Translations under genes and position numbers: made by a program | The notes under the pieces: model-generated | Seen by the model: the letters and a program-made list of their open reading frames with translations, nothing else | Databases searched by the model: none | Told to the model about the DNA's origin: nothing | Source: Nocardia abscessus NBRC 100374 | GTDB taxonomy: Bacteria > Actinomycetota > Actinomycetes > Mycobacteriales > Mycobacteriaceae | Direction: 5' to 3' | DNA: 64,000 bases | Assembly: GCF_000308455.1 (NCBI RefSeq) | Contig: NZ_BAFP01000123.1 | Span: 1 to 64,000, forward strand | Shown: positions 1 through 8,280 of the stretch, in pieces | Position numbering within the stretch: position 1 is the stretch's first letter | Layout of the letters: every line of letters begins with the position of its first letter

Positions 1-487
1 CGAGCAGCCGCGCGGCGTGCAGCACGGTGCGCGAGATCGCGGCGCTCAGTTCGGCCCGGTTGGCCGCGTCCCGGGCGACCCACGCGCCCTTGGCCTCGAT
101 CACGCCGTGCGGTATCCGGTCGGCGATCATCCGGCGTAAGGTGTCCGCGCCCGGCTGACCGGCCCATTCGACCAGCGCGTGCGCCTGCCGCGCATCGGTG
201 TACGGCCCTTGCATCCGCACCCCCGCGAGCATGTCACCGTCGGCGTCGAGCGCTGTGAAGAACAGCGACGTCGAACCACCGTCGGCGACCACGTCGTATT
301 CGAGTGCGTGTTCGACTCCGAAACGCCGGTAAACGTCCAGCGCCCCGTCCAGATACCGGTGCCAGAGCTCCGGCTGAACGCTCGGTTCGGAGACAAAGAA
401 CGCACATTCGGATTGCGCGTCGTAATACCGCAGCACTCCCCGCCCACGGGAGTTCCTCGGCACGACTGCAATCAGATCCACAGTCAT
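1..487 (-). CDS. Partial hypothetical protein, possibly acyltransferase-like
   Basis: The gene runs off the left edge, so only about 162 N-terminal residues are visible. The ATG at 485-487 follows a GGAGTAGGAAC ribosome site. The readable protein begins MTVDLIAVVPRNSRGRG and continues through an alpha/beta pattern ending in LSAAISRTVLHAARLL. I see no signal peptide or membrane segment. The general look (short beta strands, an FFTALDADGDMLAGVRMQG strand pair) is compatible with a GNAT-like or N-acyl amino acid synthase fold, but no catalytic motif can be verified, so the function is open. It is transcribed away from the intergenic space at 488-735. Confidence 0.55.
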   Translation of the reverse strand, partial: MTVDLIAVVPRNSRGRGVLRYYDAQSECAFFVSEPSVQPELWHRYLDGALDVYRRFGVEHALEYDVVADGGSTSLFFTALDADGDMLAGVRMQGPYTDARQAHALVEWAGQPGADTLRRMIADRIPHGVIEAKGAWVARDAANRAELSAAISRTVLHAARLL

Positions 488-735
488 GTTGTTCCTACTC
501 CATCGCCGCGCTGTCATGCGCGATAGTCCAGCCCGATGCAGCCCCCCGCGGCCCTGCGCCGAGATGAAGTTGCCCAGGGCAGTATCCGTCATCGGACAGG
601 AATTGACCAGCCGTCCGGCTAATTTCCCGAAAACTTGGCGGTACATACGATATCTTCGCAGGTCAAACCATGTGCAATCAATATCGGGAATAACATGGAG
701 ACCAGTCGGTTCGGGGGTAGCTACCGTCTAGCAAG

Positions 736-1170
736 CTAAACGAGGATGGAAATGAACAGCTCGACCGACTCCGGGCCGTGCCAGATCTCGATCTCTTCAC
801 GGTAGGCGCGGGTTATCTCCGCCGAGGCCGTGGCGTCGTCGACCTGCGCCCACACGTCCTCCACCGGATCGTGATAGTCGCCGTTGGGAGCGAAACGGGC
901 GTAAACGCCTTTCGGCACCTTCACCAAGATGTCGCCCACCGGCACGGCGTCCGGAGCGGGGTACTCGAAGCAGACCACCGCGTTGTAGTTCCCGGCCGGA
1001 TCCGGCACGTACACCGTGTACATCGGATGGTCCTCGCCCGCCCGGTCGCGCAGCCGGTCCTTCAGGAACTCGATCAGGTCGCTGTTGCTGACCTTGAAGC
1101 TCGGGCGCACGCGCGGGACGACCAGCCCGCCGTAGACCGCCTCGGCACGCACCACGATCGCATAGCTCAT
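736..1170 (-). CDS. GyrI-like / AraC effector-binding domain protein
   Basis: A 144-residue stand-alone protein starting MSYAIVVRAEAVYGG. The C-terminal half has the typical GyrI-like (AraC_E_bind/SOUL-fold) layout: a strand with PKGVYARFAPNGDYHDPVED, a helix with VWAQVDD, then a short IEIWHGPESVELFISI end. Members of this fold bind small amphipathic ligands or DNA gyrase, usually as regulator effector domains; here there is no DNA-binding domain. The ATG overlaps the stop of the upstream paralogue in an ATGA (1167-1170), so the two are probably translationally coupled and may form a heterodimer. The real ligand is unknown. Confidence 0.75.
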   Translation of the reverse strand: MSYAIVVRAEAVYGGLVVPRVRPSFKVSNSDLIEFLKDRLRDRAGEDHPMYTVYVPDPAGNYNAVVCFEYPAPDAVPVGDILVKVPKGVYARFAPNGDYHDPVEDVWAQVDDATASAEITRAYREEIEIWHGPESVELFISILV

Positions 1171-1610
1171 CGCGCGTCGACCGCCAGGTACAGATCGATC
1201 TTGTAGGCGTGCGGGTAGCACTCGAAATCGCCGGTGTAGGTGCGTTTGATGTGGTTGTGTTCCTCGGCGTAGGCGATCTGCGTCCACAGGTCGGTCATCA
1301 CCTGCGGGAAGTTACCGACCGAGGAGAACCGGGCATAGGCGCCGCGCGGCAGCCGAGCGACCAGGTGACCGCGGGTGACGTCGTCGAAGGACGCGCACTG
1401 ATAGCCGACGATCTGGGTGTTGTAGGTGCCGAGTTCACCGGTGTAATCGGTGTAGGCGCTGGCCAGCGGCCCGCCGAGTTCCTGGTGCAGCACCGCCGCC
1501 CAAGCGGCCTCCAGATCGCGGTCCCGCAGTTCCCCGAGCGCGCGTTTGGGGCTGCGTACCGGCAGCCCGGCAACCCACGTCTCGTCCCGCTCGACGATTT
1601 CAAACTGCAT
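1167..1610 (-). CDS. GyrI-like / effector-binding domain protein, paralogue of the next gene
   Basis: A 147-residue protein starting MQFEIVERDETWVAG. It has the same fold signature as its downstream neighbour: LPRGAYARFSSVGNFPQVMTD, then LWTQIAYAEEHNHIKRTY and an acidic DFECYPHAYKIDLYLAV end. It resembles integron-associated Cass2-type single-domain effector-binding proteins. Two consecutive copies with a 4-base overlap suggest an old tandem duplication. No DNA-binding domain is present. Its promoter should lie in 1611-1979, which it shares with the divergent udgB. Confidence 0.75.
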   Translation of the reverse strand: MQFEIVERDETWVAGLPVRSPKRALGELRDRDLEAAWAAVLHQELGGPLASAYTDYTGELGTYNTQIVGYQCASFDDVTRGHLVARLPRGAYARFSSVGNFPQVMTDLWTQIAYAEEHNHIKRTYTGDFECYPHAYKIDLYLAVDAR

Positions 1611-1979
1611 GAAAAGACTCTTTCGAAGGAAGCCGGAGGTCAACCACCGCATCCGGTCGGTCGGAAACGCCATGCTACCAACCCCGACCGGGTGGTACCG
1701 ATCACATATCGGCCCGGGTTGCCGCACGATCACCCCGCTGAACTGGACAGATGTCCGAAGCGGTACGGTCCGGACGGGACCGTTCGGCGAACGAGAGCGC
1801 CGTCCGGTCGCGCCGAGGCACAGTGGGCACGATCGTCCGTTTCGCCCATTCTGTGGCACCACCGAACGGAGTTCTGATGATCGAGACGCCGATCTCCGGC
1901 CGACGCAGGCGCGCCGCCGGGGGGCACCCGTACGAGCATCCAGCGGGCAGTGCCACCGATCCGGGCGGCCGGTACTGAC
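1611..1979. other. Divergent intergenic region without a convincing gene
   Basis: This 369-base stretch separates the GyrI-like pair (leftward) from udgB (rightward). Short overlapping open frames occur on both strands but none has a ribosome site plus recognisable protein features. It presumably holds both promoters; I see no strong hairpin or palindrome. Confidence 0.4.
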
Positions 1980-2717
1980 ATGTGCCGAACCATCGCCGAA
2001 CTCGACGCGGCGGTCGCGGACTGCTTCGCCTGCCCGCGCCTGGTGGCGTGGCGCGAACTCGTCGCGAAACAGAAGCGCGCCGCCTTCCGCGACCAGACCT
2101 ATTGGGGCAGGCCCGTCCCCGGCTTCGGTCCGGCGGACGCGCGGATGCTGCTCGTCGGCCTCGCGCCCGCCGCGCACGGCGGCAATCGCACCGGCCGCAT
2201 GTTCACCGGCGACCGCAGCGGCGACGTGCTCTACGCGGCGCTGCACGCGGTGGGGCTGGCCAATCAGCCGACCGCGGTCAGCCGCGACGACGGCCTGCGC
2301 CTGCACGGTGTCCGGATCACCGCCCCGGTGCACTGCGCGCCGCCGGACAACAAGCCGACGCCCGAGGAACGAGACCGTTGCGGTCACTGGCTGGACACCG
2401 AACTGCGCCTGCTGGCCCCCACCGTGCGCTCGGTGGTGGTACTCGGCGCGTTCGGCTGGCAGGCCCTGCTCCCCGTACTGGCCCGCGCGGGCTGGGTCGT
2501 ACCGCGTCCGCGACCGAAGTTCGGCCACGGCGCGCACGTGGAACTGGCCGCGACCGACGCGGGCCGACGCCCGCTGCACCTGTTCGGGTGCTATCACGTG
2601 AGCCAGCAGAACACCTTCACCGGCCGGCTCACTCCGGCCATGCTCGAGGCGGTACTCGCCGACGCGGCGGCGGCCGCCGGGCTCGAGGTGCGGCGCGGTC
2701 ACGCACCGCGCGGGTGA
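1980..2717 (+). CDS. udgB: Uracil-DNA glycosylase, family 5 (UdgB type)
   Basis: A 245-residue base-excision repair enzyme that removes uracil, and in this family often hypoxanthine or ethenocytosine, from DNA. The four iron-sulfur ligands are visible at C15 and C18 (DCFACPRLVAWRE), C119 and C134. Motif A is LLVGLAPAAHGGNRTGRMF (residues 57-75). The distal loop is YHVSQQNTFTGRLT with H206. I chose the ATG at 1980 because the family begins with an ELDAAV...C.ACPRL segment; an upstream in-frame extension adds nothing recognisable. High-GC genomes rely on this family because cytosine deamination is frequent. It sits as a single gene, facing the small zinc protein that follows. Confidence 0.9.
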   Translation: MCRTIAELDAAVADCFACPRLVAWRELVAKQKRAAFRDQTYWGRPVPGFGPADARMLLVGLAPAAHGGNRTGRMFTGDRSGDVLYAALHAVGLANQPTAVSRDDGLRLHGVRITAPVHCAPPDNKPTPEERDRCGHWLDTELRLLAPTVRSVVVLGAFGWQALLPVLARAGWVVPRPRPKFGHGAHVELAATDAGRRPLHLFGCYHVSQQNTFTGRLTPAMLEAVLADAAAAAGLEVRRGHAPRG

Positions 2718-2749
2718 TCGGTCGCGCACCGCCGCTTCGATCCGGCGGC

Positions 2750-2983
2750 TCAGACGTGGTCGACCAGAGCCGGATGACCGGCTTCGTGGGCGCAGTGCGC
2801 ACAGCAGAAGTAGTCGCCGCGCGCCTCGACCCCGTGGCCGAGGATGCGGCAGGAACAGTGCGTGCACGTCGGGGCCATGGCGTTGATCGCGCATTCGAAG
2901 CTGTCGAAGGTGGCGGACTCGCCGTCCCGGGTGATGGTGAACGTCTTGTCGTACTCGTTTCCGCACGTGTCGCAGGTGGCCAT
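2750..2983 (-). CDS. Small cysteine-rich zinc-binding protein (metallothionein/zinc-finger like)
   Basis: A 77-residue protein starting MATCDTCGNEYDKTF. Four clustered pairs are visible: CDTC near the N-terminus, one isolated FEC, then CTHCSC, and FCCAHCAHEAG near the C-terminus, giving eight or nine cysteines plus two histidines. The C-terminal half resembles prokaryotic metallothioneins and the small zinc-ribbon proteins common in actinobacteria. A metal storage or buffering role is an inference. The ATG at 2983 is favoured because the start at 3055 would add a tail without conserved features. Confidence 0.65.
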   Translation of the reverse strand: MATCDTCGNEYDKTFTITRDGESATFDSFECAINAMAPTCTHCSCRILGHGVEARGDYFCCAHCAHEAGHPALVDHV

Positions 2984-3072
2984 GGGTTTCACCGGTCCTC
3001 TCGCGTCGATGGGCAGAGCATCGCAGTTCGCGGTACCCAGCGCGGGGGGACGCAAAACGGGCCCCGGCGGCC

Positions 3073-3258
3073 TCAGGCCAGGCGCAGCGCCCCGACCGGG
3101 CAGCTGTCGACCACGAGCTCGAGCAGTTCCCGATCAGGCGCTGCGGCGGTGTCGGCCTGCGCGACGATCCCGTCGTCACCGACGCGGAACAAGTCGGGCG
3201 CGAGTGCTTCGCACATGCCGTGCCCGGCGCACAGGGTGCGGTCGGCGATGATCCGCAT
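3073..3258 (-). CDS. [3Fe-4S] ferredoxin, P450 redox partner
   Basis: A 61-residue ferredoxin. The cluster ligands are C10, C16 and C53 in the pattern C-x5-C...CP. The position of the fourth cysteine of [4Fe-4S] ferredoxins is occupied by histidine (H13 in CAGHGMC), a variant seen in P450-linked actinobacterial ferredoxins. It starts 3 bases after the stop of the P450 gene and is surely in one transcript with it, so it most likely delivers electrons to that P450. No ferredoxin reductase gene is nearby. Confidence 0.92.
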   Translation of the reverse strand: MRIIADRTLCAGHGMCEALAPDLFRVGDDGIVAQADTAAAPDRELLELVVDSCPVGALRLA

Positions 3259-3261
3259 CGG

Positions 3262-4725
3262 TCAGATCCGTTCCAGCCGGATGGGCAGGCCATCGGCGGG
3301 CACCGGGCCGGTTCCGGCGACCAGCGGCACCTGGTAGCCCTCCGGCACGCTCCAGCGGTACCGCAACAGCATCTGGTGCACAACTGCTTTCACCGTCATG
3401 CCGCCGAAGTAGAGGCCGATGCACTTGTGCGCGCCGCCGCCGAAGGGCGCCCACGCGAAGCGGTGCGATCGGTCCTCGCGGCGGTGATCGGCGAAACGTT
3501 CCGGGTCGAAGGTGTCGGCATCGTGCCAGTACGCCTCGTTGCGCATGAGGCCGTACGTGCCGCACAGGATCAGCGTCCCCTTCGGCAGGTAGTAACCGAG
3601 GATGTCGGTGTCGGCGATGGTTTCGCGGACCTGCTGGGCCACCGGCGAATAGACCCGCAGCGCCTCCTTGAACGCGAGGTCGAGCGAGGGCAGGCGATCG
3701 AGATCGTCGTAGTCCAGCGCGGGCTTGCCCAGCGCGACGGATTCCGCGCGCAGCCGCTCCTGCCACTCCGGATGCCTGCCGAGCTCGTAGACGAGCATGG
3801 ACGCGGCAATGGTGCTGGTGTCGTGGGCGGCCATCATCACGAAGATCATGTGCTCGACCACCTCGGCGTCGGTGAAGGTCTCGCCGTCGGCGGTGCTCGC
3901 CCGGCACAGCACGCTGAACAGGTCGTCGCCCTCGCCCGCGCGCTTGGCGGGCAACTCCCGGCGGAAGTGCTCCTCGAGCACCCGGCGCCCGCGCACGCCG
4001 CGGGCCCACACTCCGCCCGGCACGTTCGCCCGGATCAGCGCGGCCCCTCCGCGCACCGCGTCCTCGAAGGCGCGCTCCAGCCGTGCCGCGTCCGCGCTGA
4101 GCTCGGCGCCCGCGAAGACTTCGGTGGCCTGCTGGAGCAGCAGTTTCTTGATCGCGCGGTAGACGCGGAAGTCGTCGCCGGGCTCCCACCGCGCGATGCC
4201 ACGCGTGATTCGCGGCGTGGATAGGCCCAAGTAGCCGATCAATCGCGGCCGAGTGAAGGCCTGCTGCATGATGCGCCGGTGGAAAAGGTGCTCGTCGAAA
4301 TCGCGCAGCAGCAGTCCACCGCGGAAGAAGGGGCCGATCAGCCACTCCCAGCCGCGCTGCGCCGACAACACCTTGTCCCGGTCCAGCATCACCGCCTCGT
4401 ACCCCTCCGGACTGCCGAAGGTGACCATCCGCCGACCGAGCATGCCCATCCACTGCACCGGACCCAAGCGATCGAATCTGTTGCGCGCGAACTGGATCGG
4501 ATCGGCCAGCGCGTGCAGCGTGTATCCGATCCCGGGGAGCCCGAAGTCGCCGGGCACGGGTTTCAGCCCGCTGCCCGGTGGCGGATCGGCCAGCGGACGC
4601 ACCGGCGCCGGGTAGGACGCGACCAGCCGCGCAGCCGCCCGCTGCGCGTGCCACGCCCAGGTGACCCGCGCCTGGCGGACCGCGCCGGAGACCTCGTTGA
4701 TCGATTGGGGCACAAGCAGACTCAT
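3262..4725 (-). CDS. Cytochrome P450, CYP136-like
   Basis: A 487-residue haem monooxygenase. The haem loop is FGGGAHKCIGLYFGG near residue 420, the I-helix oxygen groove is MMAAHDTST, and the K-helix ExxR is present as KEALRVY. The N-terminal segment DPPPGSGLKPVPGDFGLPGI and the block IGPFFRGGLLLRDFDEHLF match what I know of mycobacterial CYP136, which is also next to a TetR gene. The substrate is unknown; a lipid or terpenoid is usual for this group. It forms an operon with the ferredoxin downstream and is divergent from a TetR repressor, with a large palindrome (4768-4799) between them that should control both. Confidence 0.9.
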   Translation of the reverse strand: MSLLVPQSINEVSGAVRQARVTWAWHAQRAAARLVASYPAPVRPLADPPPGSGLKPVPGDFGLPGIGYTLHALADPIQFARNRFDRLGPVQWMGMLGRRMVTFGSPEGYEAVMLDRDKVLSAQRGWEWLIGPFFRGGLLLRDFDEHLFHRRIMQQAFTRPRLIGYLGLSTPRITRGIARWEPGDDFRVYRAIKKLLLQQATEVFAGAELSADAARLERAFEDAVRGGAALIRANVPGGVWARGVRGRRVLEEHFRRELPAKRAGEGDDLFSVLCRASTADGETFTDAEVVEHMIFVMMAAHDTSTIAASMLVYELGRHPEWQERLRAESVALGKPALDYDDLDRLPSLDLAFKEALRVYSPVAQQVRETIADTDILGYYLPKGTLILCGTYGLMRNEAYWHDADTFDPERFADHRREDRSHRFAWAPFGGGAHKCIGLYFGGMTVKAVVHQMLLRYRWSVPEGYQVPLVAGTGPVPADGLPIRLERI

Positions 4726-4767
4726 GACCGTCTTCCCTTCGCGACACTGCGATGGTTCGACGATATA

Positions 4768-4799
4768 GGAAACAATCGTTTCCGTAAACGTTTGTTTCC
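4768..4799. promoter_or_regulatory. 32-base TetR-type operator palindrome
   Basis: The sequence between the P450 and tetR genes reads GGAAACAATCGTTTCC followed by GTAAACGTTTGTTTCC. The whole 32 bases are an imperfect palindrome, and the first 16-base half is itself nearly palindromic (GGAAAC-AATC-GTTTCC). It lies 43 bases from the P450 start and 25 bases from the tetR GTG. This looks like a double TetR operator that represses both directions. Confidence 0.75.
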
Positions 4800-4823
4800 C
4801 AATAGCGGCTGTGTCAAGCTGGC

Positions 4824-5492
4824 GTGGTGACCCGTACCGTCAGCGGCACCTACCGCGGAGCCTCCACGGCCGAGCGCCGCGAGGATCGGCGCAGGCGGCT
4901 GCTCGACGCGGCTCTGGACATCATCGGCACCCAGGGGTTGTCGGCGTTGACCGTGCGCGGCGTGTGCGAACAGGCCAAGGTCGGCCCGCGATTCTTCTAC
5001 GAAGCGTTCCCCGACCTCGACGCGCTCGCCTCCGGCGTGCTGGTCGAGATCCAGCAGGCGGCGCTCGATCGGGCGAAGGCCGCGATCGCCGAGACCGCGG
5101 GCACGCCCGGCGACCGGATCCGCGCCGGGGTCGCGGCCCTCATCGTGGAACTCACCGACGACCCGCGGCGGGCGAAGGTCGCGTTCGCCCAGACCTACGG
5201 GGACGAGGCGCTGATGCGCAGCCGGTTCGCGGGCATGCGCCAGGTCGCCGACGTCATCATCGAGCAGACCCGTCTCGTGTTCGAGCTGCCCGAAGGACAG
5301 GACACCGCGATCGCCGCGACCTCCCAGCTGATCACCGGCGGCGCGGCCGAACTGGTACTGGTCTGGCTGGACGGCGGACTCGACATCGACCGGGACGGGC
5401 TGATCTCGCTGCTCGCCGACTACACCGTGGCCATGATCGATCGGCTGCCCGCGGTCGCCGGACGGCTGTCCGGCCTCACACCAGATTCTTGA
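4824..5492 (+). CDS. TetR family regulator of the adjacent P450
   Basis: A 222-residue repressor. The N-terminal helix-turn-helix covers about residues 25-70 (ALDIIGTQGLSALTVRGV, then CEQAKVGPRFFYEAFPDLDAL). The remaining helical part is the ligand domain. The start is a double GTG (4824 or 4827); both are possible. It is divergent from the CYP136-like gene across a 32-base operator, so it most likely represses the P450-ferredoxin operon and itself until a ligand, perhaps the P450 substrate, binds. Its 3' end overlaps the convergent second TetR gene by 17 bases. Confidence 0.88.
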   Translation: MVTRTVSGTYRGASTAERREDRRRRLLDAALDIIGTQGLSALTVRGVCEQAKVGPRFFYEAFPDLDALASGVLVEIQQAALDRAKAAIAETAGTPGDRIRAGVAALIVELTDDPRRAKVAFAQTYGDEALMRSRFAGMRQVADVIIEQTRLVFELPEGQDTAIAATSQLITGGAAELVLVWLDGGLDIDRDGLISLLADYTVAMIDRLPAVAGRLSGLTPDS

Positions 5493-6102
5493 TCAGCGCG
5501 GACATCAGCGGCTCGCGCAGCCCGGGCAGCGCGGCGAAATCGTCCGCGACGACGCGATTGGTCGCCAACGAGACGACCGCGCCGATCACCGCCTCGCCCA
5601 CCAGCTGCTGATGCGGCCGGGTCGCCCCGAGCGCCGCGGCGAACCCGTCCACCAAAGTGGCCTGGGCCGCAAGCCGCCGCTCCAGCACCGGCCTTCCCGC
5701 CGCGTACACCTCCACCAGGAAAACCCTCGCGACCTGCGGCTCCTGCGCCAAGGTAGCGAAGTACGCGTCGAGTGCGCGATCCATCCGTTCGAGCGGAGTG
5801 CCGTCGCCCGCGAGCGCGCCCGCGATGCGGGTCATCACGATCTCCACGGCCATGTCGTAGGCGGCGAGGAAACACGCCTCTTTGTTCGCGAAATGCTGAT
5901 AGAAGGTCATCCGCGAGACCTCCGCGCGCTTCAGCACATCCGCCACCGTCGCCGCCGCGTACCCCTTGTCCGCGGCGGCCTCGATCATCGCCACCAGCAT
6001 GCGGGCCCGCTGCGCGGCGACCACGTCTTCCGGGGCGATCCCGTGGTTTCCGCCGTGCAGTTTCCCGCCCGCCCGCGCCTTCAGCAACGATCCTCGCTCC
6101 AC
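5476..6102 (-). CDS. TetR/AcrR family regulator
   Basis: A 208-residue protein. The DNA-binding part is around residues 36-80: EAAADKGYAAATVADVLKRA then EVSRMTFYQHFANKEACF. The C-terminal ligand domain is helical and unremarkable. It is not flanked by an obvious target enzyme: on its upstream side lies a lipoprotein gene transcribed the other way. A perfect 24-base palindrome begins 14 bases upstream of the start and is the likely autoregulatory operator. Its tail overlaps the convergent TetR by 17 bases. Confidence 0.85.
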   Translation of the reverse strand: MERGSLLKARAGGKLHGGNHGIAPEDVVAAQRARMLVAMIEAAADKGYAAATVADVLKRAEVSRMTFYQHFANKEACFLAAYDMAVEIVMTRIAGALAGDGTPLERMDRALDAYFATLAQEPQVARVFLVEVYAAGRPVLERRLAAQATLVDGFAAALGATRPHQQLVGEAVIGAVVSLATNRVVADDFAALPGLREPLMSALIKNLV

Positions 6103-6837
<735 letters not shown>

Positions 6838-7122
6838 GCAAATCCGTGCGCACCCCATGGTCAGCGCATCGCGGTATGCGGACCGAACGAAGCGACCGGC
6901 AGGGCTCGGCGTAGGGGAAGACGGGCAGCGCGAGCCTGCTGTGGCAGATTCGCGAAAGTAGGCGGGTGATGGCGATGCGTGGGCGGTGCCCGGCTCCTAG
7001 ACTGGGGAACTGCGGCACGGTCGACCGTCGAAGGGCTCCGGCAATTCCACGATCGGCATAACTCGAAGTCCCGATCCGGCATGGGCCGGTACATCCGGCC
7101 CGGTTTCATGGAGGAGGGCCGC

Positions 7123-7659
7123 ATGCCCGATCCGTTCCATATGCGCGTCTGTCTACTCGGCGAGGGTTGCGTCTGCCCCACGGTCACCCTGTTCCTGGCC
7201 CCGGAGCCACTGATCCCCGGCGGCAACATGCTGCACCTGCTCGAACAGGCCCCGCTCTCCGACGAGACCGGCGCCCCGACACCCGACGCCGAGCTGATCG
7301 ACTTGGTCCAGAGCGAGCCGGCTCCCCCCGATCGAGGGGTCCGCACCGAACTCCAGGTGTTCCACACCGACCGCCCCGACCCACACCAGATCCACGCCAT
7401 CCTGCACGACCAGCACATCACCGCCGCCGCCCCGATGGGTCTGGACCTCAGCGACCCCGCCGAACTGGTCCGCCTGGCCCTACTCCCCGAACATCCCATC
7501 GGCTACCGCCGCATCGACGACTTCCAACAGGAAGCCACCTCCCGCGCCATGCTCGCCGTCTACCGCCTCTTCGAAGTAGACCAACGCGTCCGCCTCACCT
7601 ACCACGGCTTCGCCGACCCGACCACGGGCTGGTTCGCTTTGCGCACAGCGATCGCCTGA
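7123..7659 (+). CDS. Hypothetical cytoplasmic protein
   Basis: A 178-residue protein that I do not recognise. The start at 7123 (MPDPFHMRVCLLGEG) has the site GGAGGAGGG just upstream; earlier ATGs at 7081 and 7111 are in frame but lack a ribosome site. The N-terminal part holds a C-x4-C-like CLLGEGCVC. The middle is proline and aspartate rich (HTDRPDPHQIHAILHDQH), and the C-terminus has a strand-rich end (VRLTYHGFADPTTGWFALRT). No membrane segment or signal is seen. Neighbours do not suggest a function. Confidence 0.6.
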   Translation: MPDPFHMRVCLLGEGCVCPTVTLFLAPEPLIPGGNMLHLLEQAPLSDETGAPTPDAELIDLVQSEPAPPDRGVRTELQVFHTDRPDPHQIHAILHDQHITAAAPMGLDLSDPAELVRLALLPEHPIGYRRIDDFQQEATSRAMLAVYRLFEVDQRVRLTYHGFADPTTGWFALRTAIA

Positions 7660-7729
7660 GCGCGATCGATTCTGTCGTGCATAGCCGCACCCGCCGCTCT
7701 TCGATCCCCGGGCCACGAGTCGACAGCGG

Positions 7730-8248
7730 TCAGGAGAACTCCTCGATATCCAGGACCCAGACCGGACCGCTGGACAACGGTCCGTCCTGCCGCGTCTCCC
7801 GCGCCCGCACGACGGAATCGGGCGTCGCATATTTCTTGGCGCGCACACTATGGCGCGGCAGCTTGTCGTCGAAGGCGTAAACGACCTTGCCATTGAGCAC
7901 GAAAACTTGGATCGCGGAATCCGAATCCTGGGGCAGCCCTCTCCACTCGAGATCCTCGGTCCCGAGCGTGGCATTCACCTTGTCCTCCGACACCGGCGAA
8001 TAGAAGCTGTACATCCGGTCCCACGCCCCGATTCCGATCTTCGAATCGGTGACGACATCCCCCAGCCGCGCGGTGCCCCGCGTATCCCGCACACGATCGA
8101 AAGCCGCCGCCAGCGCAGGATTCTCGTCCTCGACGGTCACACTCTCACCCACGAAGGGGAGCCGGCATCCAGCGGCAACCGCGACAACCGCCGCCAGCCC
8201 GAGAACGCTCAGTGCCCAACTGGTAATGGTTTCCGTACTGGTTCGCAT
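7730..8248 (-). CDS. Lipoprotein, possible partner of the type VII toxin-like gene
   Basis: A 172-residue protein with a hydrophobic N-terminal segment (SWALSVLGLAAVVAVAAGC) ending in a lipobox cysteine, then an acidic domain (VTVEDENPALAAAFDRVRD...) that I do not recognise. It is the last gene of a leftward row after the EspC-like and WXG/DUF6973 genes, 32 bases after the latter. In polymorphic toxin loci the gene behind the toxin is often its immunity protein, so a membrane-anchored immunity protein is a fair inference but nothing in the sequence proves it. Confidence 0.65.
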   Translation of the reverse strand: MRTSTETITSWALSVLGLAAVVAVAAGCRLPFVGESVTVEDENPALAAAFDRVRDTRGTARLGDVVTDSKIGIGAWDRMYSFYSPVSEDKVNATLGTEDLEWRGLPQDSDSAIQVFVLNGKVVYAFDDKLPRHSVRAKKYATPDSVVRARETRQDGPLSSGPVWVLDIEEFS

Positions 8249-8280
8249 GAGTCTCCGATGTTCGAGTGAGGTAGTCGGCG

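Noticed and set aside
1167-3383. A 738-codon minus-strand frame spanning udgB and the zinc protein
   Set aside because: Only its last 147 codons are the GyrI-like protein; the rest is antisense to udgB and has no ribosome site.
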